Assembly (NCBI RefSeq): GCF_000332335.1
Contig: NZ_KB235949.1
Span: 52,909-107,372 of the forward strand
From: Kamptonema formosum PCC 10802
GTDB taxonomy: Bacteria > Cyanobacteriota > Cyanobacteriia > Cyanobacteriales > Oscillatoriaceae
Reading direction: 5' to 3'
DNA length: 54,464 nt
Of this stretch, positions 1-8,556 are shown in pieces. Every line of letters starts with the position of its first letter. Position 1 is the stretch's first letter. The notes under the pieces are model-generated. The model searched no databases. It saw only the letters and a program-made list of their open reading frames with translations, and was not told where the DNA came from. Made by a program: the position numbers and the translations under genes.

Positions 1-1
1 C

Positions 2-52
2 GCCGGTGCCGCCCACAAAATCGGTTTCAGCGCTCTTGGGGAGGGCGGACAT
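2..52 (-). CDS. Possible start of a gene running off the left edge
   Basis: On the minus strand an ATG at 50-52 opens a frame that stays open to the window edge and reads MSALPKSAETDFVGGTG. Only 17 codons are visible, there is no strong ribosome binding site, and a MITE-like element begins at 61, so the call is weak. It could be a chance frame. Confidence 0.22.
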   Translation of the reverse strand, partial: MSALPKSAETDFVGGTG

Positions 53-60
53 TTCCCAGA

Positions 61-202
61 TATAGCAGCAGTCATATTGGTTAGAACAATAGAAGCTTCG
101 GGAGCGGGTGGAGATCCTAAATGCTTACTGCTATATAGACGTAAGGCAGGCGTCCCGCCCCCCTGAAGGTCTAATGTTCTAACCTAAGTGCATACTGCTA
201 TA
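61..202 (+). mobile_element. MITE-like element, copy 1
   Basis: Begins TATAGCAGCAGTCATATTGG and ends CTAAGTGCATACTGCTATA. The ends form an imperfect terminal inverted repeat of about 28 bp. A second internal TIR-like junction (TACTGCTATATAGACG, about 126-141) splits the element into two abutting modules. It has no coding capacity. The same element recurs at 261, 1182 and, inverted, 4888. The TA at each tip fits a TA target duplication of the IS630/mariner type (inference). Confidence 0.75.
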
Positions 203-260
203 AGTTTTGTAAAAAATAAAACTTCTATAGCGATTTTCCCCAACAAATCCCCTGGCAAGA

Positions 261-432
261 TATAGCAGTAGTCATCTTGGTTAGGACAATAGGAGCTTCG
301 GGAGCAAGGGAGCCGGGGAGGAAGAGAGGCCGGAATGTAGGTTTCCTAAATGCTTACTGCTATATAGACGTAGGGCAGGCGTCCCGCCCCCCCTGAAGGT
401 CTAATGTTCTAATCTAAGTGGCTACTGCTATA
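261..432 (+). mobile_element. MITE-like element, copy 2
   Basis: Same ends and same two-module structure as the copy at 61-202. The left module is longer, with an extra G-rich stretch before CCTAAATGCTTACTGC. It lies only 58 bp from copy 1 and in the same orientation, upstream of the lipoprotein gene. Confidence 0.75.
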
Positions 433-600
433 CCGGACGGTGGGAGCGCACCCTAAATGATTTGTGAGAGCCCTCTCACTTTTCTTACCTTGGCGCTCCT
501 TCACGGGAGCGGAGAATTATAAAAATAACTTTTCCAGATCAATTAAACCCCGTATAGATAGTATTTCCCTCAGGCTAAAACGGCTTTCCTGCCGGTGTTA

Positions 601-652
601 AATCCAAAATCCAAAATCCAAAATTCAAAATCCAAAATCCAAAATCCAAAAT
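601..652. repeat. Heptanucleotide tandem repeat (ATCCAAA)n
   Basis: About seven copies of ATCCAAA with one variant unit (ATTCAAA), ending five bases before the lipoprotein ATG. It is the short tandemly repeated repetitive sequence type common in filamentous cyanobacteria. It replaces any recognisable ribosome binding site for the gene. Confidence 0.8.
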
Positions 653-656
653 AGGC

Positions 657-1157
657 ATGATTCACAGATTCCCCTGGAGTGCATTGAAGCAGTTTCTTCC
701 TAAAACTCCCACAGTTACAGTTAGCGCCTTTGTTGCTTTCTTGGTGGCCGGTTGCGGCAACAGCCAGGTGGCTGAGTGCAATAAACTGATTGACCCGATC
801 AATAAAGGGCACAATCATGTAACCAATTTTCAGGCCAGTGATGCGGCAGCTGCCAATAAGCTTGCTAGGGATCTCGAAGCCACGATTGGGGAACTGCAAA
901 AGGTCGAGTTAAAAGACGAAAAACTCAAAGGCTTTCAGGAACGCTTCACTCAGATATATCAGGATCTGAGCCAAGCATTCCGCACGACGGGTCAGGCGCT
1001 GAAAACCGCCAGCGGCGCTCCTCCCACCCCTGCCGGTGGGGAAACAGTGCGAAAGGCAAAAGCGGAAGTGCAAGCCGCTGGTAAAGTTGCTGAGTCAGCC
1101 GCTAAGAAGGCAGACGCTTTAGCAATTGAAATTAACAGCTACTGCAGCAAAATATAG
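657..1157 (+). CDS. Putative lipoprotein, hypothetical
   Basis: 166 residues. The N-terminus has basic residues, a hydrophobic run (about 19-31) and a lipobox-like FLVAGC, so Cys33 would be the lipidated residue. The mature part is helical and rich in Ala, Lys, Glu and Gln, with a low-complexity Pro/Gly linker near residue 122. It ends in a helix followed by a Cys close to the C-terminus. No family is recognised; an envelope-attached helical protein is the most that can be said. The ATG at 657 directly follows a heptanucleotide repeat tract, and the gene is flanked by MITE copies (261-432 and 1182-1345) in the same orientation. Confidence 0.7.
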   Translation: MIHRFPWSALKQFLPKTPTVTVSAFVAFLVAGCGNSQVAECNKLIDPINKGHNHVTNFQASDAAAANKLARDLEATIGELQKVELKDEKLKGFQERFTQIYQDLSQAFRTTGQALKTASGAPPTPAGGETVRKAKAEVQAAGKVAESAAKKADALAIEINSYCSKI

Positions 1158-1181
1158 GGTGCGCTCGCCCGCACTCAAAGT

Positions 1182-1345
1182 TATAGCAGCAATCATATTG
1201 GTTAGAACAATAGAAGCTTCGGGAGCGGGGTAGCAAGGAAAGCCGGAATGTAGTTTTCCTAAATGCTTACTGCTATATAGACGTAGGGCAGGCGGGACGC
1301 CCCCCCTGAAGGTCTAATGTTCTAACCTAAGTGCATACTGCTATA
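1182..1345 (+). mobile_element. MITE-like element, copy 3
   Basis: Same terminal inverted repeats and internal junction as copies 1 and 2. It begins 24 bp after the lipoprotein stop codon. Confidence 0.75.
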
Positions 1346-1687
1346 TCACCAATGGGGAGAAACCGGAGTTATGGCTAGGGAAAACCCTGTTTCGTAGAGA
1401 GGCGATATGTCGCGTCTCTACTGTCAGAAATCCCAGAATTAAACCTAACAGGCAGTCGGCCCAAAACCGCCCGCAATAAACCCGGTTTCTGAAAAAAACC
1501 GGGTTTCTGGATGTTTCTGACGGCTGTGGGAGCTTTCGGATAAGCTTTCAACGTACCGTAATGAACGATTTTGCAGCTCATATGAAGTCGGGTTAATTGT
1601 CCCTAATATCATGTTTCTAGCAATGCCATGCATGCGCCATGCGCACTGCCCCTCAGATATATTCCGGGGATTCAACCTGACACCCTA
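1346..1687. other. Intergenic, no gene seen
   Basis: The space between a MITE and the stop of the minus-strand gene at 1688 holds one palindromic AGAAACCCGG-family hairpin (1478-1510). The open frames here overlap the hairpin and have no coding character. Confidence 0.6.
1478..1510. repeat. Palindromic AAACCCGGTTTCT repeat
   Basis: AAACCCGGTTTCT is followed by its partner AAACCGGGTTTCT, so the element folds on itself. It is one of at least seven copies in the window (also 5381, 13347, 19571, 35424, 38325 and 39939), all between genes. Some sit where a terminator would be expected. Confidence 0.75.
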
Positions 1688-2179
1688 TCACTGATGGATC
1701 TCTAAATTTAAGATGTAGCGACCGAGTTGCACTTTGTCTGACCACAGCTCGTATTCCAGCCGCAGATGCTCTGGTAAAGGTTTGCCGGTGAGTGTCAAGC
1801 TGCGGGTGTAGTTGCGCAGACGAATCTGGCTGTTTGCGCCCAGTGTGTCGCCCTGGAGCCAAAAGCGGCTGATGCCATACATGCCTCGCTCCCAGAGGTG
1901 CCGGTAGCTGAACTGACCGTTACCCTGCATTGTCATGATCGCGCGGTAGGGCGATATCTCCAGCCACAGGAGCCGGGAGGTTTTGCCGGCGGGCAAGGTG
2001 GCCACTTCTGGAATGCCTGTGGGAGTTGCAATATCATAGATTGCCGGTTCTGTCAAGAGGATGTGGAACCGGTCTTGGTCTTTTTGATAGACGGTGGCGG
2101 CTGTTTCAATGACAGACCAGACCGGCAGGTCTGTGGACAGCAGTGACAGGCAGACGGGCTTGCGATGATGCGTCAGCAT
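1688..2179 (-). CDS. Conserved-looking hypothetical protein
   Basis: 163 residues, no signal peptide, no transmembrane segment. The sequence is rich in aromatic residues and Leu, alternating with charged residues in a way that suggests a beta-rich soluble fold (for example LLWLEISPYRAIM and LRLEYELWSDKVQLG). No family is recognised. The gene is transcribed away from aroA, and the 314-bp divergent space between them would hold both promoters. Composition resembles the neighbours. It is the longest sensible frame here, but the function is unknown. Confidence 0.65.
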   Translation of the reverse strand: MLTHHRKPVCLSLLSTDLPVWSVIETAATVYQKDQDRFHILLTEPAIYDIATPTGIPEVATLPAGKTSRLLWLEISPYRAIMTMQGNGQFSYRHLWERGMYGISRFWLQGDTLGANSQIRLRNYTRSLTLTGKPLPEHLRLEYELWSDKVQLGRYILNLEIHQ

Positions 2180-2493
2180 AACGTGTGAGGAGTTTTGACG
2201 AAAGAGATTTCAGGCGCGCTGTCACGGGTTCCCGGTCAAAAAGTCATCGGTCAAGAGGGCACCGGTTATTGCAATGGTCAGCGGTCAGTCAGTACCCCCG
2301 GGCGTCCCGCCTCGGGTCAGTGGGAAAACAAACATCACAGTTCACACAGCACTTGAGACCCCGCCCAGAGCCAGACCGCTGACAGCTGACAGCGGACAAA
2401 CAAATAACAGCGAACAGCTAACAGCACAGAGAGCGCCGGTTGAGCTGAGAAAACGGTAGGATAGCTAGCGCAATCCCTCATCAGTTTATCCCA
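2180..2493. other. Divergent intergenic region upstream of aroA
   Basis: No gene seen. It holds loosely repeated AACAGC/GACAGC words (about 2380-2430). The short open frames here do not look coding. Confidence 0.5.
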
Positions 2494-3840
2494 ATGCCTG
2501 CCCCGATCGCGATCGCCAATATTACGGACTCTCAGCAGCAGCTACTCATTCAAAGACCGGCGCATGGTTTATCCCTTTGTGGGAGGATTCGCGTTCCAGG
2601 GGATAAGTCCATCTCGCACCGAGCCTTGATGCTGGGCGCGATAGCCACAGGTGAAACTGCGATTGAAGGACTTCTTTTGGGAGAAGATCCCCGCAGCACT
2701 GCTAGCTGCTTTCGCGCTTTGGGCGCAGAGATTTCTGAACTGAACTCCGAACTGGTGCGGGTGCGGGGTGTCGGGATCGGGCAGCTGAGCGAACCGGCTG
2801 ATGTCCTCAATGCCGGCAACTCTGGCACCACTATCCGGCTGATGCTGGGTTTGCTCGCCGGCCAAAAGGGGCGCTTCTTTAGCGTCACCGGCGATGCGTC
2901 GCTGCGCTCGCGCCCCATGTCGCGGGTGGTCAAACCCCTGCGAGAAATGGGTGCGCAAATTTGGGGACGCCAGAATGACTCTCTGGCACCGCTGGCGATT
3001 GCTGGGCAGCAGCTGCGACCAATTCACTACCGCTCGCCGATTGCCTCCGCTCAGGTTAAATCCTGCATTTTGCTGGCCGGCTTGCTGGCGGAGGGCCAGA
3101 CGACGGTGACGGAACCGGCGCTCTCCCGCGACCACAGCGAGCGCATGCTCAAGGCTTTTGGTGCCGAAATCAGCACTGATCCGGAAACCCACAGCGTCAC
3201 TGTCACCGGCCCGGCCCGGCTCGCTGGCCAGCCGGTGGTTGTGCCAGGTGATATCAGCTCAGCGGCTTTCTGGCTGGTTGCTGCTTCTATTGTGCCCGAT
3301 TCTGAGCTGCTGATTGAAAATGTCGGCGTCAATCCCACCCGCACCGGCATCCTCGATGCTTTGGAGATGATGGGTGCCGATATTGCGCAGGAAAATCTGC
3401 GCCTTGTCGCCGGCGAGCCGGTGGCGGACTTGCGGGTGAGATCCGGGCAGCTACAGGCTTGTGAAATTGGCGGTAACATTATACCGCGACTGATTGATGA
3501 AATTCCGATTCTAGCGGTGGCGGCTGCCTTTGCCAAAGGCACCACAGTGATTCGAGATGCGGCTGAGTTGCGGGTGAAAGAGAGCGACCGGCTGGCGGTG
3601 ATGGCGGCGCAGCTGAGCCGGCTCGGTGCTCGCGTCACGGAATTGCCCGACGGACTGGAGATTGCCGGCGGTGCTCCCCTGACCGGCACCGAGGTGGACA
3701 GCCAGGACGACCACCGCGTGGCCATGAGTCTGGCGATCGCCGGTCTGATGGCCACCGGCACCACTACCATCAACCGCGCCGAAGCTGCGGCTATCTCCTA
3801 CCCCAACTTCACCCCCACCCTGCAACAAATTTGCGGTTAG
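2494..3840 (+). CDS. aroA: 3-phosphoshikimate 1-carboxyvinyltransferase (EPSP synthase)
   Basis: 448 residues, the normal length. The enzyme transfers the enolpyruvyl group of PEP to shikimate-3-phosphate in aromatic amino acid synthesis (shikimate pathway, cytoplasm). Visible motifs are [16 protein letters not shown] (residues 34-49, with the Lys/Ser/Arg substrate-binding set), [15 protein letters not shown] (105-119), [11 protein letters not shown] (139-149), a SRDHSERML segment and RVKESDRLA near the C-terminal third. The NSGTT form of the second motif is the kind seen in cyanobacterial and Bacillus enzymes. A GATCGCGATCGC stretch (HIP1) lies just after the start. A 20-residue N-terminal extension precedes the core. 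Monocistronic. Confidence 0.97.
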   Translation: MPAPIAIANITDSQQQLLIQRPAHGLSLCGRIRVPGDKSISHRALMLGAIATGETAIEGLLLGEDPRSTASCFRALGAEISELNSELVRVRGVGIGQLSEPADVLNAGNSGTTIRLMLGLLAGQKGRFFSVTGDASLRSRPMSRVVKPLREMGAQIWGRQNDSLAPLAIAGQQLRPIHYRSPIASAQVKSCILLAGLLAEGQTTVTEPALSRDHSERMLKAFGAEISTDPETHSVTVTGPARLAGQPVVVPGDISSAAFWLVAASIVPDSELLIENVGVNPTRTGILDALEMMGADIAQENLRLVAGEPVADLRVRSGQLQACEIGGNIIPRLIDEIPILAVAAAFAKGTTVIRDAAELRVKESDRLAVMAAQLSRLGARVTELPDGLEIAGGAPLTGTEVDSQDDHRVAMSLAIAGLMATGTTTINRAEAAAISYPNFTPTLQQICG

Positions 3841-3842
3841 CG

Positions 3843-3910
3843 GGTATGGGGCGTGGCGCATGGGGCATGGGGCATGGCGCATGGCGCAAACGGGCATGGG
3901 GCATGAGGCA
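3843..3910. repeat. ATGGGGC/ATGGCGC tandem repeat after aroA
   Basis: Degenerate heptamers (ATGGGGC, ATGGCGC) in tandem directly after the aroA stop. The same words recur at about 7785-7815 and 11205-11245. Confidence 0.65.
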
Positions 3911-3968
3911 TTGGGATGATCTCACCCAACTGCCCTTGGCTATTTTGTGAAACCCTGGCACACCTTTC

Positions 3969-4087
3969 TAACTTCCGGAAGAAAGCATATATACAAAACC
4001 CGTCTAAAGTCGGGTTTTTGTAAAAACTTTTCTTCCGGATATCCCAAAATTAGATGGTTTGGCGTCCCCTAACACCCAGGATGGGGC
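3969..4087. repeat. Fold-back repeat, copy 1 of a direct duplication
   Basis: TTCCGGAAGAAAGCATATAT at the left pairs imperfectly with the AACTTTTCTTCCGGATAT at the right, and an inner AAACCCG/CGGGTTT stem lies between. The whole segment, including the following GGCGTCCC stretch, is repeated about 193 bp further on at 4162-4281. Confidence 0.7.
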
Positions 4088-4161
4088 ATAGATCCAGTGT
4101 CCAAGGGCCAAATTTCAGCCGATGGCCCATGACTCTTTGGTGAAAAAGCGATACAAATTTA

Positions 4162-4281
4162 TAACTTCCGGAAGAAAGCATATATACAAAACCGGTCTGC
4201 AGTCGTGTTTTTGTAAAAACCTTTCTTTCGGATATTTCTAAATTTGAGGGCTTGGCGTCCCATCTGCACCCAGCATGGGGC
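4162..4281. repeat. Fold-back repeat, copy 2
   Basis: Diverged direct duplicate of 3969-4087. Changes in one arm (CTTTCTTTCGGATAT) weaken the outer stem. No coding capacity. Confidence 0.7.
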
Positions 4282-4288
4282 TTCCAAT

Positions 4289-4330
4289 GCGATGATGCGA
4301 TGATGCGATGATGCGATGATGCGATGATGC
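4289..4330. repeat. (GCGATGAT)5 octamer repeat
   Basis: Five perfect tandem GCGATGAT units, about 90 bp upstream of the small gene at 4418. Confidence 0.8.
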
Positions 4331-4417
4331 CCAGTGCCCAGTGCCCCGATAGCACAAAGCTGAGTTGGGAACACTAGAGAAAACCCTCAGATCCATGCGG
4401 TTGGTGTTACCGGCAAG

Positions 4418-4843
4418 ATGTGGCGCAAGCTCAAAGAAATCGCTCTCAATTTCAGCACCTACACAGAGCTCACTCCGGATGTTCAGGCTAGGCGGCAGGT
4501 AAATCAGGCATTGCGCGATCGCCAAGCCCTAAACCTAGATCAGTGGTTTGATTTTTTTTGGCGACCTCGTGGGATGACCAGGCCGGTTGTCGCCTTTGTT
4601 TACACCTACCTGGAAAAATATTCCGGCTTGCAGATTGGGCGGCTGCGACCTTGCGACCGGCTCGAGCAAGATTTGCAGCTCACACTGGTGTGCTGGTTCG
4701 ACTGGCAAATGAATTTGTGTGAGGATTTTCTGGGCTGTTTTGGGGTGGATATCAGCGAGCGGGTTGACGTGTCTGCCTTTTCTACGGTGGAAGAATTTGT
4801 CAAGTTTCTGAATCACCAACTTCTGGCCATCAACCCAACTTAA
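4418..4843 (+). CDS. Small hypothetical protein, acyl-carrier-like (DUF1493-like)
   Basis: 141 residues, soluble, acidic and aromatic-rich. The middle and C-terminal part (VVAFVYTYLEKYSGL, then LRPCDRLEQDLQL, then LCEDFLGCFGVDIS) matches the pattern I know from the DUF1493 family. That family is related to acyl carrier proteins: a helix, a loop with an Asp-Leu turn, and a helix ending in FGVD. The Ser that would carry phosphopantetheine is not obvious, so a carrier role is doubtful. It stands alone between repeat blocks. Family assignment is from memory of the pattern and is tentative. Confidence 0.6.
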   Translation: MWRKLKEIALNFSTYTELTPDVQARRQVNQALRDRQALNLDQWFDFFWRPRGMTRPVVAFVYTYLEKYSGLQIGRLRPCDRLEQDLQLTLVCWFDWQMNLCEDFLGCFGVDISERVDVSAFSTVEEFVKFLNHQLLAINPT

Positions 4844-4887
4844 TAGGGGTGGGCATTGGGCATTGGGGATTGGGCATTGGGAGATTT

Positions 4888-5051
4888 TATAGCAGTATGC
4901 ACTTAGGTTAGAACATTAGACCTTCAGGGGGGGCGGGACGCCTGCCCTACGTCTATATAGCAGTAAGCATTTAGGAAACCTACATTCCGGCCTCCCTTGC
5001 TCTAGAGCTCCCGAAGCTTCTATTGTTCTAACCAATATGACTGCTGCTATA
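4888..5051 (-). mobile_element. MITE-like element, copy 4 (inverted)
   Basis: Reverse complement of the element at 1182-1345. It begins TATAGCAGTATGCACTTAGG and ends CAATATGACTGCTGCTATA. It lies between the gene at 4418 and a long heptamer repeat. Confidence 0.75.
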
Positions 5052-5052
5052 A

Positions 5053-5208
5053 ATGTTGGATGTTGGATGTTGGATGTTGGATGTTGGATGTTGGATGTTG
5101 GATGTTGGATTTTAGATTTTAGATTTTAGATTTTGGATGTTGGATTTTAGATTTTAGATTTTAGATTTTGGATGTTGGATTTTAGATTTTGGGTTTGGGA
5201 TTTTGGAT
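5053..5208. repeat. Heptanucleotide repeat tract (ATGTTGG / ATTTTAG)
   Basis: About 20 units of period 7, beginning as (ATGTTGG)n and shifting to alternating ATTTTAG and ATTTTGG units. It abuts the end of MITE copy 4. Confidence 0.8.
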
Positions 5209-5235
5209 GGGGAATTGAGTGTTTTGAACGCATCT

Positions 5236-5336
5236 CGATGCCCGATGCCCAATGCCCGATGCCCAATGCCCGATGCCCGATGCCCGATGCCCGATGCCCG
5301 ATGCCCGATGCCCGATGCCCCATGCCCCATGCCCTG
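5236..5336. repeat. Heptanucleotide repeat (ATGCCCG)n
   Basis: Fourteen or so units of ATGCCCG with ATGCCCA and ATGCCCC variants. Confidence 0.8.
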
Positions 5337-5380
5337 AATAGGAGCGCATAAAAAAACCGAAGTGTCAAGGGGCGCAATGA

Positions 5381-5413
5381 AGAAACCCGGTTTCTTAAAG
5401 AAACCGGGTTTCT
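5381..5413. repeat. Palindromic AGAAACCCGG repeat
   Basis: AGAAACCCGGTTTCTTAAAG followed by AAACCGGGTTTCT, an almost perfect hairpin. It lies 78 bp beyond the stop of the CAAD gene, which ends at 5492 on the minus strand, so it could act as its terminator (inference). Confidence 0.75.
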
Positions 5414-5491
5414 GGCACAAAGGCAATTTTCCTGTGCTGGCGACCGGCCCACTTGTGGGGTGTGCCGCAGGCCCCCAGCTGTTACGTTTTG

Positions 5492-5926
5492 TTAAGCTTT
5501 CGGGGAGTTTTGACCGACGACTTGTTCTTTGAAGGCTTGCAACTCCTCAGACAGCTCTTTGCGAGTATTGGCGCGGAGCAAATAGCGGTAGACGAACCAA
5601 GTGGTGTAGCCCAGACCAATTAACTCAAAGGTGGGCGCTAGCAGGGGAACGTCGTTAATCGCATCCAGCACAGCCAGGAACACTTTGACGGAAATCACAC
5701 CCGACAGGAGCAGGACGAGAGTGATAATCGGCTTTTGGTAGTCTGAAAAGAATCCGCCCACGTACTCTGGCAGCTCAGAGAGAATTTGGAGAACCTGATC
5801 TCTGATTCGCTGCCACGCTTGAGCCGGTTCCTCGGTAGCGCTGACTTTGGTGATGGCACCGGCTTGCTCGACATTGACTTGCACTCTTGTCTTTTCGGTT
5901 TCAGCTTGTTTGAGTTCTGGATTCAT
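5492..5926 (-). CDS. CAAD-domain (CURT1-like) membrane protein
   Basis: 144 residues from the ATG at 5924-5926. An upstream in-frame start (5989) would add 21 residues with no family character. The order is: acidic N-terminal region; an amphipathic helix (about residues 35-55); two transmembrane segments (around KPIITLVLLLSGVISVKVF and the segment holding LIGLGYTTWFVYRYLL); then a charged C-terminal helix (RKELSEELQAFKEQ). This is the CAAD layout shared with plant CURT1 proteins, which bend thylakoid membranes at grana margins. In cyanobacteria the domain also occurs inside some aminoacyl-tRNA synthetases and anchors them to membranes. A thylakoid or plasma membrane location is expected. Monocistronic. 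Confidence 0.85.
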   Translation of the reverse strand: MNPELKQAETEKTRVQVNVEQAGAITKVSATEEPAQAWQRIRDQVLQILSELPEYVGGFFSDYQKPIITLVLLLSGVISVKVFLAVLDAINDVPLLAPTFELIGLGYTTWFVYRYLLRANTRKELSEELQAFKEQVVGQNSPKA

Positions 5927-6241
5927 ATGGATATGCGGGTAACACCCCCGATGATGATAGCTGGAATATCTTACCCCTGTCAGCCGCACAACAGCCTCAG
6001 CCCTTGGAATGTCTTAATGCGCACCCTGCGGGAAGCGGCAACTCTGGCGTCTGAGAGGAAGGATCTTCTCCGATTCTAAGATCAGACAGGGTTTGCCGCC
6101 GCTGTCTGGCCCAAATTAGAGAGCAAATCTTCTGGAAGGGCACCGAACCCCCTACCGAGCCCCCACCCCCACACTCCAGTCCCATATCAGGGTGGGCAAG
6201 AACTGGCAAGATGGATAGAGACGAGTCAAGCTTTGCCCTCA
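5927..6241. other. Divergent intergenic region between the CAAD gene and selO
   Basis: No gene or clear repeat seen. It should carry the promoters of both divergent genes, but no strong -35/-10 pair was recognised. Confidence 0.5.
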
Positions 6242-7726
6242 ATGACCAATCCCTGCCAGCCCGAAACCTCAAATTCTCCCAATCCCTTGCGGTTGCTCGA
6301 TTACGAGCCGGCGCTAGAATCCCTCGGCGGCGATTATTTCGATGAAGTCGCCGCTGCGGAATTCCCCGATCACATCTTGCGCTGGCGCAACGACGCCCTG
6401 CTGCCCCAACTGGGGCTAGACCCCAAAACCGTTACCGATGGCCATTTCATCGAAGCCTTTGGCAAGTTTCAGGGGGTGCGGCCTTTTTTGGCGCTGCGCT
6501 ACCACGGCTATCAGTTCGGCGAATACAACCCCTATTTGGGAGACGGGCGGGGCTTTCTCTACGGTCAGGTGCGGGGCGCGGATGGCCAGCTGTACGATTT
6601 TGGCACCAAGGGCAGTGGGCGGACCCCCTACTCCAGAAGTGCGGATGGGCGGCTGACTCTCAAAGGCGGGGTGCGGGAAGTGCTGGCGGCGGAAGCGCTG
6701 CACCGGCTGGGAGTGCGCACCTCCCGCTGTCTTAGCTTAGTTGAAACCGGCGAGCAGCTGTGGCGGGGAGATGAGCCCTCTCCCACGCGCTCGTCGGTGA
6801 TGGTGCGTTTCAGCAGCTCCCACATTCGCTTTGGCACGTTTGAGCGCCTGCACTTTTTCCGCCGCAAGGATTTAATCGAGAAGCTGCTCGACCATGTAAT
6901 TGAGGAGTATTACTTCCCCTCACCCCCCAACCCCCTCTCCCACAAGGGGAGAGGGGGAGAAGAAAAGGAGGGTAAAGCTGAGCGGTACGCGCTGTTTTAT
7001 GCCGAGTTGGTGCGGCGGGTGGCGGAACTGGCGGCGCAGTGGATGGCTGCCGGCTTCTGTCACGGGGTGCTGAATACGGACAATATGTCAATTACCGGCG
7101 AGAGTTTCGACTATGGACCCTATGCATTTATCCCAACCTATAACCCGGGGTTTGCCGCCGCCTATTTTGACTATTACGGGCGCTACAGTTACGGCAATCA
7201 GCCGGGGATTTGCCGGTTAAATTTAGAGATGCTCCAGGGCCCGCTTTCGGCTGCGATTGACCCAGGTGACATGGAGGCGGCGCTAGCCCAGTTTGACGAT
7301 CGCTGTGACGTCACTTACCGGCAGCTGATGCTCAACCGGCTGGGGTTTGCCTCGCTGCCTGCCGAACTGGGGTCGGAGATGCTGCGACTGACGCTGCAGC
7401 TGCTGAGAGACACCCAGGTGGGGTATGGGGATTTCTTTGCTGAGCTGAGGGAACAGTTTTCCCCCGCTTGGCGGGATGATGCCAGTCTCATCTTTAGTGC
7501 GGCTGAGCCGGCAGAATTATTTCAGCCTTGGCGGCAATTCTATTACCACATTTTGCAGGGTTTGTCAACAGCTAAGATGGAGGAAATGGCGAGCCGGTTG
7601 CGCCGGCAAAATCCCTATCCCTTGTTAGTCAGACCGGAGATTGAGGCGGTTTGGGAGCCAATTGCGGTTGAGGATAACTGGCAGCCATTTTACGAGCTGT
7701 TAAAGCGCATACAGGCTGGGGATTGA
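6242..7726 (+). CDS. selO: Protein adenylyltransferase SelO (YdiU/UPF0061 family)
   Basis: 494 residues from the ATG at 6242; a TTG at 6233 would add three residues. SelO is a pseudokinase-fold enzyme that transfers AMP from ATP to Ser, Thr or Tyr of target proteins, linked to redox stress. Seen: [32 protein letters not shown] (nucleotide-binding loop with Lys), [19 protein letters not shown] (with the structural Glu), and [26 protein letters not shown], which holds the metal and catalytic Asn/Asp residues. Between ...HVIEEYYF and [11 protein letters not shown] there is a low-complexity stretch [19 protein letters not shown] that homologues do not need. At DNA level it is a C-rich/G-rich palindromic repeat. 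The protein is otherwise complete. Confidence 0.93.
   Translation: MTNPCQPETSNSPNPLRLLDYEPALESLGGDYFDEVAAAEFPDHILRWRNDALLPQLGLDPKTVTDGHFIEAFGKFQGVRPFLALRYHGYQFGEYNPYLGDGRGFLYGQVRGADGQLYDFGTKGSGRTPYSRSADGRLTLKGGVREVLAAEALHRLGVRTSRCLSLVETGEQLWRGDEPSPTRSSVMVRFSSSHIRFGTFERLHFFRRKDLIEKLLDHVIEEYYFPSPPNPLSHKGRGGEEKEGKAERYALFYAELVRRVAELAAQWMAAGFCHGVLNTDNMSITGESFDYGPYAFIPTYNPGFAAAYFDYYGRYSYGNQPGICRLNLEMLQGPLSAAIDPGDMEAALAQFDDRCDVTYRQLMLNRLGFASLPAELGSEMLRLTLQLLRDTQVGYGDFFAELREQFSPAWRDDASLIFSAAEPAELFQPWRQFYYHILQGLSTAKMEEMASRLRRQNPYPLLVRPEIEAVWEPIAVEDNWQPFYELLKRIQAGD
6916..6973. repeat. Palindromic repeat inserted in frame within selO
   Basis: CCCCTCTCCC, CACAA, then GGGGAGAGGGGGAG form a stem. The unit is typical of dispersed intergenic repeats that translate as [11 protein letters not shown]. 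It keeps the selO frame and lies just before the conserved helix that leads to the active-site loop. Confidence 0.75.
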
Positions 7727-7750
7727 CTGTCAGGGGTGAGGGGTGAGGTG

Positions 7751-7818
7751 GTATTGCAGTAGGCACTTAGGGAACGGACATTAATGGCATGGGGCATGGG
7801 GCATGGGGCATGGGGCTC
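7751..7818. repeat. Single MITE end followed by ATGGGGC repeats
   Basis: TATTGCAGTAGGCACTTAGG resembles the MITE right end (reverse complement), followed after about 25 bp by tandem ATGGGGC units. No second terminal repeat is visible, so this is a solo or decayed end. It lies in the 293-bp space before the TPR gene, which also holds CCCTAACC-like repeats (about 7874-7922). Confidence 0.5.
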
Positions 7819-8019
7819 ATGCGCATGGAAAAGACTTTCTCGGCTGCTGCGGGCAGTCTCAAACCGGAAACCTCTTCCCCTAACCCCTAACCCCTATTCC
7901 CTAACCCCGATCCCCTATCCCCCAGTGGACAGTTGAAATACCGTAACAACGCGGTGGCATGGCAACTGATGTCCGTGCTTTGATAGAAGTGGGCTCACTT
8001 CTACACCAGGGACAGAGCG

Positions 8020-8493
8020 ATGAACAACACCGAACTGGCGCATCTGAAAAGCTACGAAAGCGCGCTGGCTGTCTATGACCGTTCCTTGGACAGCAATCCC
8101 AAGCACGCTAAAGCCTGGAACAACCGAGGCTTTGCCCTGATGCAGCTAGGAAACCACGAACAGGCGATAGCGTCCTACAACCGGGCCTTGGCCATCAATC
8201 CCAAGTATGCGAAAGCGTGGAATAACCTGGGCTTCGCACTGCGCCAGATGGGAGATTACGAACAAGCCCTGACCGCTTACGAACGAGCGCTAGCGCTCGA
8301 TCCCAATTCGGCTAAAGCTTGGAATAACCTCGGCTTTGCGCTGATGCAGCTAGGAAGATATGCAGAAGCGATGGCTGCGTATTATCACGCCCTAGAGATC
8401 GACCCCAGCTACACCACGGCGAAGAATAATCTGAGTGGCTTGCTCAAACAGTTGGGACTGGGTTTTGCCTGTGAGGATGACGAGATTGAGTAG
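8020..8493 (+). CDS. TPR-repeat protein
   Basis: 157 residues consisting almost only of four tetratricopeptide repeats of 34 residues. The consensus AKAWNNLGFALMQLGRYAEA...YERALALDPN is visible at about residues 29-62, 63-96 and 97-130, with a less regular N-terminal unit. It has no signal peptide and no other domain, so it is probably a cytoplasmic protein-protein interaction scaffold. The repeats are very alike at DNA level, which suggests recent internal duplication. It is convergent with the TPR-kinase gene ending at 8557, and the 63-bp space between them has room only for a shared terminator. Confidence 0.88.
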   Translation: MNNTELAHLKSYESALAVYDRSLDSNPKHAKAWNNRGFALMQLGNHEQAIASYNRALAINPKYAKAWNNLGFALRQMGDYEQALTAYERALALDPNSAKAWNNLGFALMQLGRYAEAMAAYYHALEIDPSYTTAKNNLSGLLKQLGLGFACEDDEIE

Positions 8494-8556
8494 AGGCTCC
8501 GGACAAAGAATTAAAAATTAAATATTAAAATTGGAAGAGTTTTTAAGTTTTAAGGT

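Noticed and set aside
2569-3773. Long frames antisense to aroA
   Set aside because: Low-complexity Ser/Arg/Ala-rich shadows of a well-supported gene.
5053-5336. Possible CRISPR array
   Set aside because: The period is 7 bp with no spacers. No array with regular unique spacers was seen in the window, and no cas gene is present.
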